DNA of 11,910 nucleotides from Spirochaetales bacterium (lineage in GTDB: Bacteria > Spirochaetota > Spirochaetia > DSM-27196 > SKKC01), in the NCBI GenBank assembly GCA_007121695.1, contig SKKC01000388.1, forward strand, positions 1 through 11,910, in the 5' to 3' direction. Of this stretch, positions 1-7,792 are shown piece after piece. Position numbers and translations under genes: made by a program. Numbering within the stretch: position 1 is the first letter of the stretch; each line of letters starts with the position of its first letter. The notes beneath the pieces are model-generated. The model was given only the letters and a program-made list of their open reading frames with translations, had not been told where the DNA came from and made no database searches.

Positions 1-86
1 CGCGTCATGCAGGTGTTAAGCCGGAGAACGAAAAACAATCCGGCGCGTCATGCAGGTGTTAAGCCGGAGAACGAAAAACAATCCGG
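1..86. repeat. Perfect 43-base tandem duplication at the left edge (probable assembly artefact)
   Basis: Bases 1-43 and 44-86 are identical and directly adjacent. The second copy reads straight into clpB (R-V-M-Q-V-L-S-R-R-T-K-N-N-P, a typical stretch just before the first Walker A motif). Because 43 is not a multiple of three, the first copy lies in another frame and places TAA at 17-19 in the clpB frame. A real duplication would destroy an otherwise perfect clpB. Its position exactly at the end of the sequence makes a contig-end assembly error the simpler reading. Confidence 0.9.
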
Positions 87-2056
87 TCCTTATCGGTGAA
101 CCGGGCGTCGGCAAGACGGCAATCGCCGAAGGACTCGCCCGACGCATCGTGTCCGGGGATGTTCCAGACAGCCTCAAGGACAAGCAGCTGCTCGCGCTGG
201 ATATCGGGAGCCTCGTTGCCGGGACCAAATTTCGGGGCGAGTTCGAGGAGCGTCTGAAAGGCGTCATTAAGGAAGTCGGTGACAGCGACGGGCGCATCAT
301 TCTGTTTATAGATGAAATGCACACGCTTGTCGGCGCGGGCGCGGCCGAAGGCGCGGTGGACGCGTCGAACCTCCTGAAGCCCGCGCTTGCCCGGGGAGAG
401 CTTCGCTGTATCGGTGCGACGACACTCGACGAGTATCGCCAGCACATCGAAAAAGACGCGGCGCTCGAGCGGAGGTTCCAGACGGTGTTCGCTTCCGAGC
501 CGTCGGTGGAGGACACCGTGGCGATACTCCGGGGACTGAAGGAACGTTACGAGGTTCACCACGGGGTGCGAATCACAGACGATGCGATTATCGCCGCGGC
601 AACCCTGAGTAACCGCTACATAACAAGCCGCTTTCTCCCGGATAAGGCCATTGACCTGGTAGACGAGGCGGCGAGCAGGCTCAAGATCGAAATCGAGAGC
701 CAGCCGGTGGAGCTCGACACCCTGCAGCGGCGTATTCTGCAGCTTGACATAGAGCGGCAGGCGCTGTCCAAGGAAACAGATACTGCCAGCGTTGAACGAC
801 GGGATCGACTCGACGCCGAGCTTGCTGAACTGAAGTCGCAGCGGGACACCATGCAGCTGCAGTGGCAGAACGAGAAAGACATAATCGAGGAAATTCGCGA
901 GCTGAAGCAGCGAATCGAGAACCTGAAACTCGACGAGGCGCGCTACGAACGGGAGGGAGACCTCAACAAGGCCGCCGAAATCAAACACGGCCTTGTTCCC
1001 AGGGCGGAAATGGAGCTCGATGCAAAGACACGCGACATGGATGAACTCAGCGGGGAATCGCGTCTGCTGCGCGAGGAGGTCGGCGACGAAGATATCGCAA
1101 AAGTCGTGTCGTCGTGGACAGGTATTCCGGTGTCGAAGATGCTCAAGAGCGAGATGGAGAAGCTGCTCGACCTCGAGAACATTCTCGGTCGTCGGGTGAT
1201 CGGGCAGGGCGAGGCCATAGAGGCGGTGAGCGACGCAATACGCCGCAACAAGAGCGGTCTGAGCGACCTGAACCGGCCGAGTGGGGTATTCCTGTTCATT
1301 GGTCCGACGGGGGTCGGAAAGACTGAACTTGCGAAGACGCTTGCCGAGTATCTGTTTAACGACGACAAGGCGCTGACCCGCATCGACATGAGCGAGTACA
1401 TGGAGAAGTATTCGGTCAGCAGGCTCATTGGTGCCCCCCCGGGCTATGTCGGATACGAGCAGGGCGGGCAGCTGACCGAGGTTGTCCGACGTCGTCCGTA
1501 CTCGGTACTTCTGTTCGACGAGATAGAGAAGGCTCACCCGGACGTGTTTAACGTATTTCTGCAGCTGCTCGACGAGGGGCGTCTGACCGATGGTCAGGGA
1601 CGGCAGGTGGATTTTCGAAACACCATCATTATCATGACGAGCAACATAGGAAGCGATCTGATTCTTGCTGCCGAGGATCCGGCCTCGGTTCTTCCGCAGG
1701 TGCAGGAGCGGCTTCAGGGGATGTTTAAACCGGAGTTTCTGAACCGGCTCGACGAGACCATTATGTTCCACCGCCTGTCTCAGGAGCAGATCGCAAAGAT
1801 CGTCGACCTTGAAGTGGCACGGGTGGCAACGAGACTCGCCGAGAGGGATATGAGCGTCGTTCTGGGAAATAACGCAAAGGATTTTCTTGCCCGTGTCGGC
1901 TTTGACCCGGCATACGGTGCCCGGCCACTGAAGCGGGCGATCACGGCACACCTGCAGAACCCGCTTGCGAAGAAGCTGCTCGCAGGGGAGTTTCTCGAAG
2001 GTGACGCGATACATATTGGCGCCTCTGAACACGAGCTGATATTCACGAAAGAATGA
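50..2056 (+). CDS. clpB: ATP-dependent disaggregase ClpB, 5'-truncated by the window edge
   Basis: Hsp100 chaperone of the cytoplasm that threads aggregated proteins through a hexameric pore, working with DnaK. Numbering from the ATG at 50, which is an internal Met, the 668 visible residues hold the first AAA+ module (Walker A GEPGVGKT at 16-23, Walker B ending in FIDE at about 83-89), the long coiled-coil middle domain characteristic of ClpB and absent from ClpA (about 220-350), then SSWTGIPV and the second AAA+ module (Walker A GPTGVGKT, Walker B VLLFDEIEKAHPDV, pore motif GYVGYEQGG), and the C-terminal D2-small domain. The N-terminal substrate domain and linker, normally about 180-200 residues, are missing to the left. 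The gene is followed after 23 bases by a nitroreductase gene and is probably cotranscribed with it. Heat-shock promoter elements, if any, lie outside the window. Identification is secure; the start is not real. Confidence 0.96.
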   Translation: MQVLSRRTKNNPVLIGEPGVGKTAIAEGLARRIVSGDVPDSLKDKQLLALDIGSLVAGTKFRGEFEERLKGVIKEVGDSDGRIILFIDEMHTLVGAGAAEGAVDASNLLKPALARGELRCIGATTLDEYRQHIEKDAALERRFQTVFASEPSVEDTVAILRGLKERYEVHHGVRITDDAIIAAATLSNRYITSRFLPDKAIDLVDEAASRLKIEIESQPVELDTLQRRILQLDIERQALSKETDTASVERRDRLDAELAELKSQRDTMQLQWQNEKDIIEEIRELKQRIENLKLDEARYEREGDLNKAAEIKHGLVPRAEMELDAKTRDMDELSGESRLLREEVGDEDIAKVVSSWTGIPVSKMLKSEMEKLLDLENILGRRVIGQGEAIEAVSDAIRRNKSGLSDLNRPSGVFLFIGPTGVGKTELAKTLAEYLFNDDKALTRIDMSEYMEKYSVSRLIGAPPGYVGYEQGGQLTEVVRRRPYSVLLFDEIEKAHPDVFNVFLQLLDEGRLTDGQGRQVDFRNTIIIMTSNIGSDLILAAEDPASVLPQVQERLQGMFKPEFLNRLDETIMFHRLSQEQIAKIVDLEVARVATRLAERDMSVVLGNNAKDFLARVGFDPAYGARPLKRAITAHLQNPLAKKLLAGEFLEGDAIHIGASEHELIFTKE

Positions 2057-2068
2057 ACACACAAACAC

Positions 2069-2076
2069 AAGGAGAG
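2069..2076 (+). promoter_or_regulatory. Ribosome binding site that fixes the nitroreductase start
   Basis: AAGGAGAG sits about five bases before the ATG at 2080. An in-frame ATG at 2053 overlaps the clpB stop codon as ATGA but has no purine-rich site in front of it, so 2080 is preferred. Confidence 0.7.
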
Positions 2077-2079
2077 AGT

Positions 2080-2652
2080 ATGGCAACGATCATGACGGAG
2101 ATACAGGAACGTCGAGCGCGGCGTGCGATCGACGAATCGAAAGAGGTACCGTCGGAGCTTGTGGACAGGCTTCTGAACGCTGCGCACATGGCGGCGAGCT
2201 GCTCGAACAAGCAGCCGTGGAGATTTCTGGTCGGCGACGCGGACCCGGTCAGGCAGACGCTCAGGGACCACCTGCTCGGAGGCAATTACTGGGCGCAGAA
2301 GGCGCCGGTACTCATGGCCGTGGCAACACGGCTTACCGACGACGCCCGCCTCGACGAGGGACGCGATTACGCACCATTCGATACGGGAATGGCGGTCGCG
2401 CACCTGCTGCTGCAGGCGACGCACGAGGGGCTTATCGCTCACCCCATGGCCGGGTTCAAGCCCGGGCCGCTGAAAAAGGAACTGGGCCTGCCCGAAGATG
2501 TCATTGTGTACGCACTTATTGCCGTCGGGTATCCCGGGGACGAGTCACACCTGAACGACAAACACCTCGAAAGCGAGCACAGCGAGCGCGACCGGAAGCC
2601 TCTCGAAGAGGTCGCGTCCCGCGAGGCATTTCCCTACGAGGACGCCGAATAG
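2080..2652 (+). CDS. Nitroreductase-family FMN-dependent oxidoreductase
   Basis: A 190-residue cytoplasmic flavoprotein, expected to bind FMN at a dimer interface and to use NAD(P)H to reduce nitro compounds, quinones or another acceptor; the natural substrate cannot be read from sequence. Visible family marks are the N-terminal arginine cluster RRARRA (11-16) for FMN phosphate, AASCSNKQPWRF (39-50) with the usual N-x-Q-P-W/F core, the DTGMAVAHLLLQATHEGL helix (101-118), and VIVYALIAVGYPGD (141-154), the usual C-terminal strand. The length is normal for the short nitroreductase class. The start at 2080 is chosen from the AAGGAGAG site. The gene follows clpB by 23 bases in the same direction, suggesting cotranscription, and a GC-rich hairpin follows its stop. 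Family assignment is solid, specific activity unknown. Confidence 0.88.
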   Translation: MATIMTEIQERRARRAIDESKEVPSELVDRLLNAAHMAASCSNKQPWRFLVGDADPVRQTLRDHLLGGNYWAQKAPVLMAVATRLTDDARLDEGRDYAPFDTGMAVAHLLLQATHEGLIAHPMAGFKPGPLKKELGLPEDVIVYALIAVGYPGDESHLNDKHLESEHSERDRKPLEEVASREAFPYEDAE

Positions 2653-2667
2653 CCTGTATGCCGTGCC

Positions 2668-2695
2668 GGGGCGGGTGTGAGCACACAGCCGCCCC
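2668..2695. terminator. GC-rich hairpin between convergent genes, possible two-way terminator
   Basis: Arms GGGGCGG (2668-2674) plus GTGTG (2675-2679) pair with CACAC (2682-2686) plus CCGCCCC (2689-2695), with only a two-base bulge AG at 2687-2688. The hairpin fills the 52-base gap between the nitroreductase stop and the stop of the leftward GGT gene. There is no T-run on either side, so intrinsic termination is not certain; it could instead protect 3' ends. Confidence 0.55.
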
Positions 2696-2704
2696 GCAGA
2701 CGGA

Positions 2705-4918
2705 CTATCGTCCGACAAGTCCGAGTGCCGGCACCTGTCGCGGCTCGGCGCCGGTCTGTATGTTGCCCGCTGCGTGATCCTCTATAACGATCGCAGTAGC
2801 GTGGCCCCAGTAGGTACCGATCCCGACGTTGTGTCCACGATTCGCAAGCGCGCTCTGCGTCGCCTGTGGAAATCCGTTCTCGAAGAGAAGGCGGTTCTGC
2901 ACGTTGTAGGGGAAGAACGTCGTCGGGAAACTGCGTACGTCAAAGCGAGGCATATCGACCGCCTGCTGCGCGGTCATGCCGAAATCGAGTATGGCCATGA
3001 CCTGCTGCAACTGTCCCTGTGGTTGGAAATCCGCCCCGGTAACACCGCCGAGTACGAACGGGCGTCCGTCTCGCATGACTATGTAGGGCATGGAGGTATG
3101 ACGCACGCGTTTTCCCGGCGCGATCGCGTTTGGACTGTCCGGGTCGTTGCTCATGAAGGTCATTCGCTCGTTCATGTGAATACCGGTGTCTCCGGCAACC
3201 ATGAAGATAATGCCGATGCTCGTGGTCACCGCAGCCGCGTTCCCGTAGCGGTCTATTGCGTGCAGCGTTGTGGTATGTCCGGGCGTCGGGCCCGAGAGCA
3301 GGTCATTCATCGGCCAGCTCCTGACCCGATTTGGTGATATCAGCGCGGCCTGCCGGGACAGATAGTCGTCCGATATCAGGTAGTCAACGTCGATATCGAT
3401 AAAGCGAGGGTCTCCGATAAATCGTTCGCGATCGGCAAATGCAAGTTTCAGCGCTTCTGCCTGCCGGTGAACGGTTTCTGCCGAATGCACCTGCAGCCCG
3501 CTAAAATCGAAGTTGCGCATCATTCCGAGCGCCTGGAGCATCGCGATTCCCTGGCTGTTCGGCGGGTTCTGCAGTACCTGATACCCTCGATAGTCAATTG
3601 CGATGGGCTCTTTCGGTTCGACCCGCTCCATATTCGCGAAGTCGCTGAAGGTCAGAAGGCCCTGATTTGCACGGGAATAGGCTGCAATGCGTTCCGCGAT
3701 CGGACCGCGATAGAAATGATCCTCGGCAGCTTTGAGCGCTTCAATTTCTCCGCGACCACGAGCGTTCTCGTAGGCTCTCGTGACCTCGGCGAAGGTGTTC
3801 GCGAGGTTTTCGTGCCTGACGGTTGCACCCGCTGACAGCAGATTGTTGTTGCGAATGTAAATCGCTGCGGTGTCGGGCCACTGACGTATCTGAGCTTCGC
3901 GAGACCCGAGATACAGACGCGAAATGCTGCTCAAGGGGTGGCCGTCGCGGGCAATGCGTTCAGCCTCCGCGGTGAGCTCTCCGAGGGGGCGTGCCCCGTG
4001 ATCACGAAGCAGTGCCATCCATCCGGCCCACGCACCGGGCACTATTGAGCGGTGTATGCCGGGACGGCTGAAGTAGGCCCTGTCCTGAAACCGCTCTATC
4101 GTTGCGGCCATGGGTGTCGGACCGACTCCACCATAGGCTGTTGTGGCGTCCGTCACGGCGTCGTAGTACAGCATCCACGTGCCACCACCGAACACACTCG
4201 AGAGCATGGGCTCAACGACCGTGAGTACGGCAGACATGGCGAAGACCGCGTCGGCTGCCGTGCCGCCCCGTTCGAGCACGCGCATGCCGGCTTCAGTTGC
4301 AAGCTCGTGCTGTGAAACCGCCGCGATTGCGCCGACCTCCGGCTGCGTCGCAGCGCCGCCTCGTATGCTCCGTGCCAGGCGCACCGGTGAGTCCGGGTTT
4401 GCGAAGTGACCGGCTGCCTCGAGTATTTCCTGTTCTGCTGCGCTGAGACTCGCGGAGTCAACCGTTTCGCGTCCCTCTGCGCCAAGTCTGTAGGTACCTG
4501 GTTCACCGGCACGGGATGCTTCCAGAACTGCCGTAGCGAGTCGCTCCATATCAGCAAGAACCAGCGAGTTGAAGGTGTGTTCAGAGGGAACGAATGCGGC
4601 GTTTTCTCGAAATGCACGTGCAAATGATTCGTAGGCTGCAGCAGCGCTTGTGCTGTACGAAGCACTGTACCGGCGGTCCCATACCTGCTGCTCGCTGCGC
4701 AGTTCGCTGTGCCGGTTCACGTAGTCGAAGCGGGCCTCGACTATGGCTTCATTCTCCACGACGACCTGCAGGACCGGATGCCAGCCTTCTCCATCGGACC
4801 CAGGGCCGTAGACCAGAAACATGCCGTCCTGCAGGGCAGCAGGACCACAGGCGGCCAGAGAAAACACCAACCCTGCCAACATTACTTTCAGAACATGCAT
4901 TACTGTTGTTGCTCGCAT
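2705..4918 (-). CDS. Lipoprotein with FMN-binding-like domain fused to a divergent gamma-glutamyltransferase
   Basis: A 737-residue protein that should be exported and lipid-anchored: hydrophobic signal at about 8-23 ending in a lipobox LAAC with Cys-24. Residues about 30-140 (DGMFLVYG, then VVVENEAIVEARFDYVN, LRSEQQVW, SEHTFNSLVLADMERL, ASRAGEP) match the pattern of small FMN_bind or 'major membrane immunogen' lipoprotein domains. Residues about 185-737 are a whole gamma-glutamyltransferase/Ntn-hydrolase fold: AVSQHELATEAGMRVLERGGTA, VVEPMLSSVFGGG, the likely autoprocessing nucleophile Thr-549 in GHTTTLHAIDRYGNA, then PGKRVRHTSMPYIVMRDGRP and GGVTGADFQPQ. The canonical Arg of the R-E-T-A-P region is replaced (YGGVGPTP, 262-269) and the usual Ser-Ser pair reads His-Thr, as in YwrD-like relatives, so classical glutathione hydrolysis is doubtful. 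It may act on another gamma-glutamyl or acyl-amide substrate. The ATG at 4918 is chosen because it begins the signal peptide; the frame stays open far upstream without protein-like content. Confidence 0.85.
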   Translation of the reverse strand: MRATTVMHVLKVMLAGLVFSLAACGPAALQDGMFLVYGPGSDGEGWHPVLQVVVENEAIVEARFDYVNRHSELRSEQQVWDRRYSASYSTSAAAAYESFARAFRENAAFVPSEHTFNSLVLADMERLATAVLEASRAGEPGTYRLGAEGRETVDSASLSAAEQEILEAAGHFANPDSPVRLARSIRGGAATQPEVGAIAAVSQHELATEAGMRVLERGGTAADAVFAMSAVLTVVEPMLSSVFGGGTWMLYYDAVTDATTAYGGVGPTPMAATIERFQDRAYFSRPGIHRSIVPGAWAGWMALLRDHGARPLGELTAEAERIARDGHPLSSISRLYLGSREAQIRQWPDTAAIYIRNNNLLSAGATVRHENLANTFAEVTRAYENARGRGEIEALKAAEDHFYRGPIAERIAAYSRANQGLLTFSDFANMERVEPKEPIAIDYRGYQVLQNPPNSQGIAMLQALGMMRNFDFSGLQVHSAETVHRQAEALKLAFADRERFIGDPRFIDIDVDYLISDDYLSRQAALISPNRVRSWPMNDLLSGPTPGHTTTLHAIDRYGNAAAVTTSIGIIFMVAGDTGIHMNERMTFMSNDPDSPNAIAPGKRVRHTSMPYIVMRDGRPFVLGGVTGADFQPQGQLQQVMAILDFGMTAQQAVDMPRFDVRSFPTTFFPYNVQNRLLFENGFPQATQSALANRGHNVGIGTYWGHATAIVIEDHAAGNIQTGAEPRQVPALGLVGR

Positions 4919-5029
4919 ACTGTCGTCCAAGATAACCCGAAACGCCACTGAAGTGTCAGTACCTTTGCGCTGCTTTTTCTGCGTTGACAGGCGGTGACTG
5001 GCTCTGTAGCTTGGCGATGAGGGAGAAAC
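4919..5029. promoter_or_regulatory. Divergent intergenic region of the GGT-like gene and argH
   Basis: These 111 bases must carry promoters for both directions. Rightward, a perfect TTGACA lies at 4984-4989, followed 17 bases later by a weak TAGCTT (5007-5012) and then a GAGGGAG ribosome site before the ATG at 5030; the implied leader is very short, so the call is tentative. A short inverted repeat, ACTGA-agtg-TCAGT at 4947-4960, sits between the two starts where an operator might be. I see no convincing leftward -10/-35 pair. Confidence 0.4.
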
Positions 5030-6400
5030 ATGGGGAAACTGTGGGATAAAGGCTATACGCTTGATTCGCTTATAGAGGCGTTTACCGTCGGAAACGACTA
5101 TGAACTGGACCAGTCGCTGGTCGTGGCAGACTGTCTGGGCAGCATGGCGCACGCTCGCGGCCTTGCGCGTGCAGGAATCATTTCGGACGACGACGCGCAT
5201 GCCCTTGTCGACGAGCTTCTGCGCATCGCCCACGACGCGGCAAACGGCAGCTTTCTGATACGCGCCCAGGACGAAGATGCGCATACAGCCATCGAAGCCG
5301 CGCTGACGGAGGCACTCGGAGACCTGGGAAAGCGTATTCATACCGGGCGATCGCGGAACGATCAGGTCATTACGGCGTTGCGACTGTACGGTCGCGCGGC
5401 AATCTGGCAGGTTATGGACGCGACTGCGGAAACCTGTGACGCCCTGTTTTCTCTCGCTGAAGCGCACGCACAGACACCCATGCCCGGGCGAACACACCTT
5501 CAGATCGCAATGCCGACAACCTTCGGCCTGTGGGCCGCATCCGTAGCCGAGGCGCTGACAGACGATCTGGAGCTGCTTGCCACCGCCAGGCGACTGTGCG
5601 ACAGGGGTGCGCTCGGCTCAGCAGCGAGTTACGGTGTGCCGCTGCCGCTTGACCGGGCGTATACCTCTGATCTTCTTGGTTTTGAGCGATTGCAGAACAA
5701 TGTTCTTGCCGTGAACAATTCACGCGGGCGGCTCGAGCTCGCTGTACTGTCGGCGCTCGAGTCAATCCTGCTTACCCTGTCGAAAATGGCGACCGACCTG
5801 ATTCTGTTTTCGCTTCCGGAAATCGGCTATGTGTCGCTTCCCGAAGGGCTGTGCTCGGGGTCGAGTATCATGCCGCAGAAACGGAACCCGGATGGTCTTG
5901 AACTGCTGCGCTCGCGCAGCGGGGTTGTTGGCGGATACGCTTCGACGGTGCGCAACATCGTTCGTTCGCTTCCAAGCGGGTATAACCGTGACTTCCAGGA
6001 CACCAAAGAGCCCTTTCTCCGGGGGCTGGCAATGACGGCTCTGGCAGTCCGGGTAGCCGGGCGAACCATCGAAGCGCTGGAAGTTCATCCTGAGCGGCTC
6101 GTGAAGGCCCTGGTACCAGAGGTGTACGCGACAGACGTCGCACTTGATCGCGTGCAGGGAGGCGAGAGCTTCAGGGATGCCTACCGATATGTAGGTACAC
6201 ATCTCGACGATCTCGGATCGTATCAGTTCGATACGGCGCTCGAGCGACGCACCGGTATTGGTATGCCCGGTTCACCCGGTTTCGATACAGGGCGGGAGGC
6301 CCTCGGACGTCTGCTCGAGCACGAACGCGGGCGTCAGCGGCAGGCTCAGGCCGCACTCGCGGCGCTCGCTGGTGAAGATCTGGTGATCAGCGCTCTATGA
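5030..6400 (+). CDS. argH: Argininosuccinate lyase
   Basis: Cytoplasmic homotetramer that splits argininosuccinate into arginine and fumarate, the last step of arginine synthesis. The 456 residues have the normal ArgH length and all main family motifs: GSMAHARGLARAGII (37-51), EDAHTAIE (82-89), TGRSRNDQV (105-113), GRTHLQIAMP with the catalytic-type His-156, the fumarase-superfamily signature GSSIMPQKRNP (277-287) carrying the catalytic serine loop, YNRDFQDTKEP (318-328), and ATDVAL with FRDAY near the C-terminus. LGSAASYGVPLPLDR (195-209) replaces the more usual G-A-L-A-G-T segment, and Met-161 replaces the common Gln in the A-Q-P loop; similar forms occur in some ArgH branches. No argG lies in the window. 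The start has a GAGGGAG site. The stop codon overlaps the start of the next gene, which is a sugar kinase and not an arginine gene. ArgH is the best call; a related lyase with another substrate is a minor alternative. Confidence 0.88.
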   Translation: MGKLWDKGYTLDSLIEAFTVGNDYELDQSLVVADCLGSMAHARGLARAGIISDDDAHALVDELLRIAHDAANGSFLIRAQDEDAHTAIEAALTEALGDLGKRIHTGRSRNDQVITALRLYGRAAIWQVMDATAETCDALFSLAEAHAQTPMPGRTHLQIAMPTTFGLWAASVAEALTDDLELLATARRLCDRGALGSAASYGVPLPLDRAYTSDLLGFERLQNNVLAVNNSRGRLELAVLSALESILLTLSKMATDLILFSLPEIGYVSLPEGLCSGSSIMPQKRNPDGLELLRSRSGVVGGYASTVRNIVRSLPSGYNRDFQDTKEPFLRGLAMTALAVRVAGRTIEALEVHPERLVKALVPEVYATDVALDRVQGGESFRDAYRYVGTHLDDLGSYQFDTALERRTGIGMPGSPGFDTGREALGRLLEHERGRQRQAQAALAALAGEDLVISAL

Positions 6401-7764
6401 TGGTTCTTACCGTCGACGTCGGTACGACGTCTACCAAGGCAACCTGTGTCCAGGATGATGGATCTATCGGACGCATCGTACGCGGTGCGACGCCACCGGG
6501 AACAGCCGGGGCGAGCGCATGGCTTCGCTGTGTATCGGCTGCCTGCCACGAGGCGCTCGACGGCAGGCAGCCCGACGCGATCGTTTTCAGCGGGAACGGG
6601 CCAACGGTCGTACCGGTAGACAGTGACGGCCAGCCGACCGCTGACCCGCTCATGTGGCACGACAACAGATCGGTCGAGCGGGTGACCGGAGCGCGGAGTT
6701 TCTTTCTGCAACGCATCGCGTGGTTGTATCGGACAGACCCTGCGGCCGCCGAACGTACGAGATGGTTTCTCAGTTGCCCCGAGTACTTTATGTGGGCTCT
6801 CAGCGGCGAGGCGGTGACTATCCGGCCGAACGAGCGTTTTACCCCGTTTATCTGGGACGCCGAACAGGCAGGTCTGTACGGCGTGGAAGCGCATAAACTG
6901 CCGCCCTTTGTCAGTACGAGTGATCGCACACCCGCGGTCGCCGGCGGGCGAGGGGAGGGCTGGGGGCTCTGCGACGGAATCCCGATTATCGCTGGTGGCT
7001 ATGACTTTCTCATGAGTCTTGTGGGGACCGCGACGCTCAAACCCGGACGGACCTGCGACAGGGCCGGAACCAGCGAGGGAATCAATCACTGCGCCGATCA
7101 CCCTGCAACCGATACGCGGCTGAGGTCCCTGCCACACCTCATGCCGGACACGTACAACGTCGCGGGCGTACTTTCGAGTACGGGTCGACTGTTCGAGTGG
7201 TTTCGCAGCATCAGCGGTCAGAGAAACGTGCCCTACGAGCGTATGGTTGAACAGATTATCGGGCGCGAGCCGGGGAGTACGCCGTGGTTTTTTCCGTCCC
7301 TGCACCAGGGGGCGAACTGGGAGTTCGCCTCGGGCATGTTTATCGGACTCGGTGCCGAACACGACGCAGTCGATATGGGACGGGCTGTTGTCGAAAGCAT
7401 AGGCTTTGCCGTCCGGGAATCTGTCGAAATGCTGATGGATGCAGGATTCGACGTTTCGACGCTTCGGTCATGCGGCGGTCAGAGTCGAAACAGTCTCTGG
7501 AATCAGATGAAGGCCGATATTACCGGGGTTACCGTAGAGGTCCCCCAGGTTCGCGATGCCGAACTCATCGGGAATGCAATCGCAGGCTATGTCGGACTGG
7601 GAGTTTTCGACCGCCTCGATGAAGCTGCCGACCGGATCGTGCGCATAGAGCAGAGTTTCCAGCCCGACGCGAGTCGCTACGCCATGTATACCGACTGTTT
7701 CCAGTCCTACTGCAGCCGCTACGCAGGGTTTCGGGTGGCGTTTTCGGAGGCAACCTCCTCGTAG
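6397..7764 (+). CDS. FGGY-family carbohydrate kinase, xylulokinase-like
   Basis: ATP-dependent kinase of the sugar/polyol kinase family, cytoplasmic. The 455 residues show the N-terminal phosphate loop DVGTTSTK (7-14), PLMWHDNR (84-91) of the sugar-binding face, the probable catalytic base Asp-203 in GGYDFLMSLVG, and a perfect FGGY signature, GMFIGL then DMGRAVVE (313-333). CGGQSRNSLWNQMKADITG (359-377) is the usual ATP-binding segment, followed by VPQVRDAELIGNAIAG. The arrangement is closest to xylulokinases, but the sugar cannot be told and no isomerase, epimerase or transporter is nearby. Its ATG shares the bases ATGA with the argH stop, so translation is probably coupled; a second ATG follows directly at 6400. 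No separate ribosome site is evident. A 28-base gap leads to the next gene. Family certain, substrate open. Confidence 0.88.
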   Translation: MMVLTVDVGTTSTKATCVQDDGSIGRIVRGATPPGTAGASAWLRCVSAACHEALDGRQPDAIVFSGNGPTVVPVDSDGQPTADPLMWHDNRSVERVTGARSFFLQRIAWLYRTDPAAAERTRWFLSCPEYFMWALSGEAVTIRPNERFTPFIWDAEQAGLYGVEAHKLPPFVSTSDRTPAVAGGRGEGWGLCDGIPIIAGGYDFLMSLVGTATLKPGRTCDRAGTSEGINHCADHPATDTRLRSLPHLMPDTYNVAGVLSSTGRLFEWFRSISGQRNVPYERMVEQIIGREPGSTPWFFPSLHQGANWEFASGMFIGLGAEHDAVDMGRAVVESIGFAVRESVEMLMDAGFDVSTLRSCGGQSRNSLWNQMKADITGVTVEVPQVRDAELIGNAIAGYVGLGVFDRLDEAADRIVRIEQSFQPDASRYAMYTDCFQSYCSRYAGFRVAFSEATSS

Positions 7765-7770
7765 TATATT

Positions 7771-7783
7771 GGAGGCGAGGAGG
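7771..7783 (+). promoter_or_regulatory. Strong ribosome binding site before the small membrane protein
   Basis: GGAGGCGAGGAGG contains two overlapping Shine-Dalgarno cores, the second ending nine bases before the ATG at 7793. This supports 7793 over the in-frame TTG at 7769, which would put the site inside the coding region. Confidence 0.65.
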
Positions 7784-7792
7784 CCTTCGTCC

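Noticed and set aside
2053..2079. Earlier in-frame ATG for the nitroreductase
   Set aside because: No ribosome site precedes it, while AAGGAGAG is correctly placed for 2080, and the extra residues are not family-like.
59..2086. Long open frame antisense to clpB (about 675 codons)
   Set aside because: Its codons mirror a strongly conserved ClpB and the translated product shows no domain; it is a by-product of GC-rich codon bias.
4919..5497. Upstream extension of the GGT-like frame across argH
   Set aside because: The frame stays open but runs antisense through argH, and the lipoprotein signal peptide starts cleanly at 4918.
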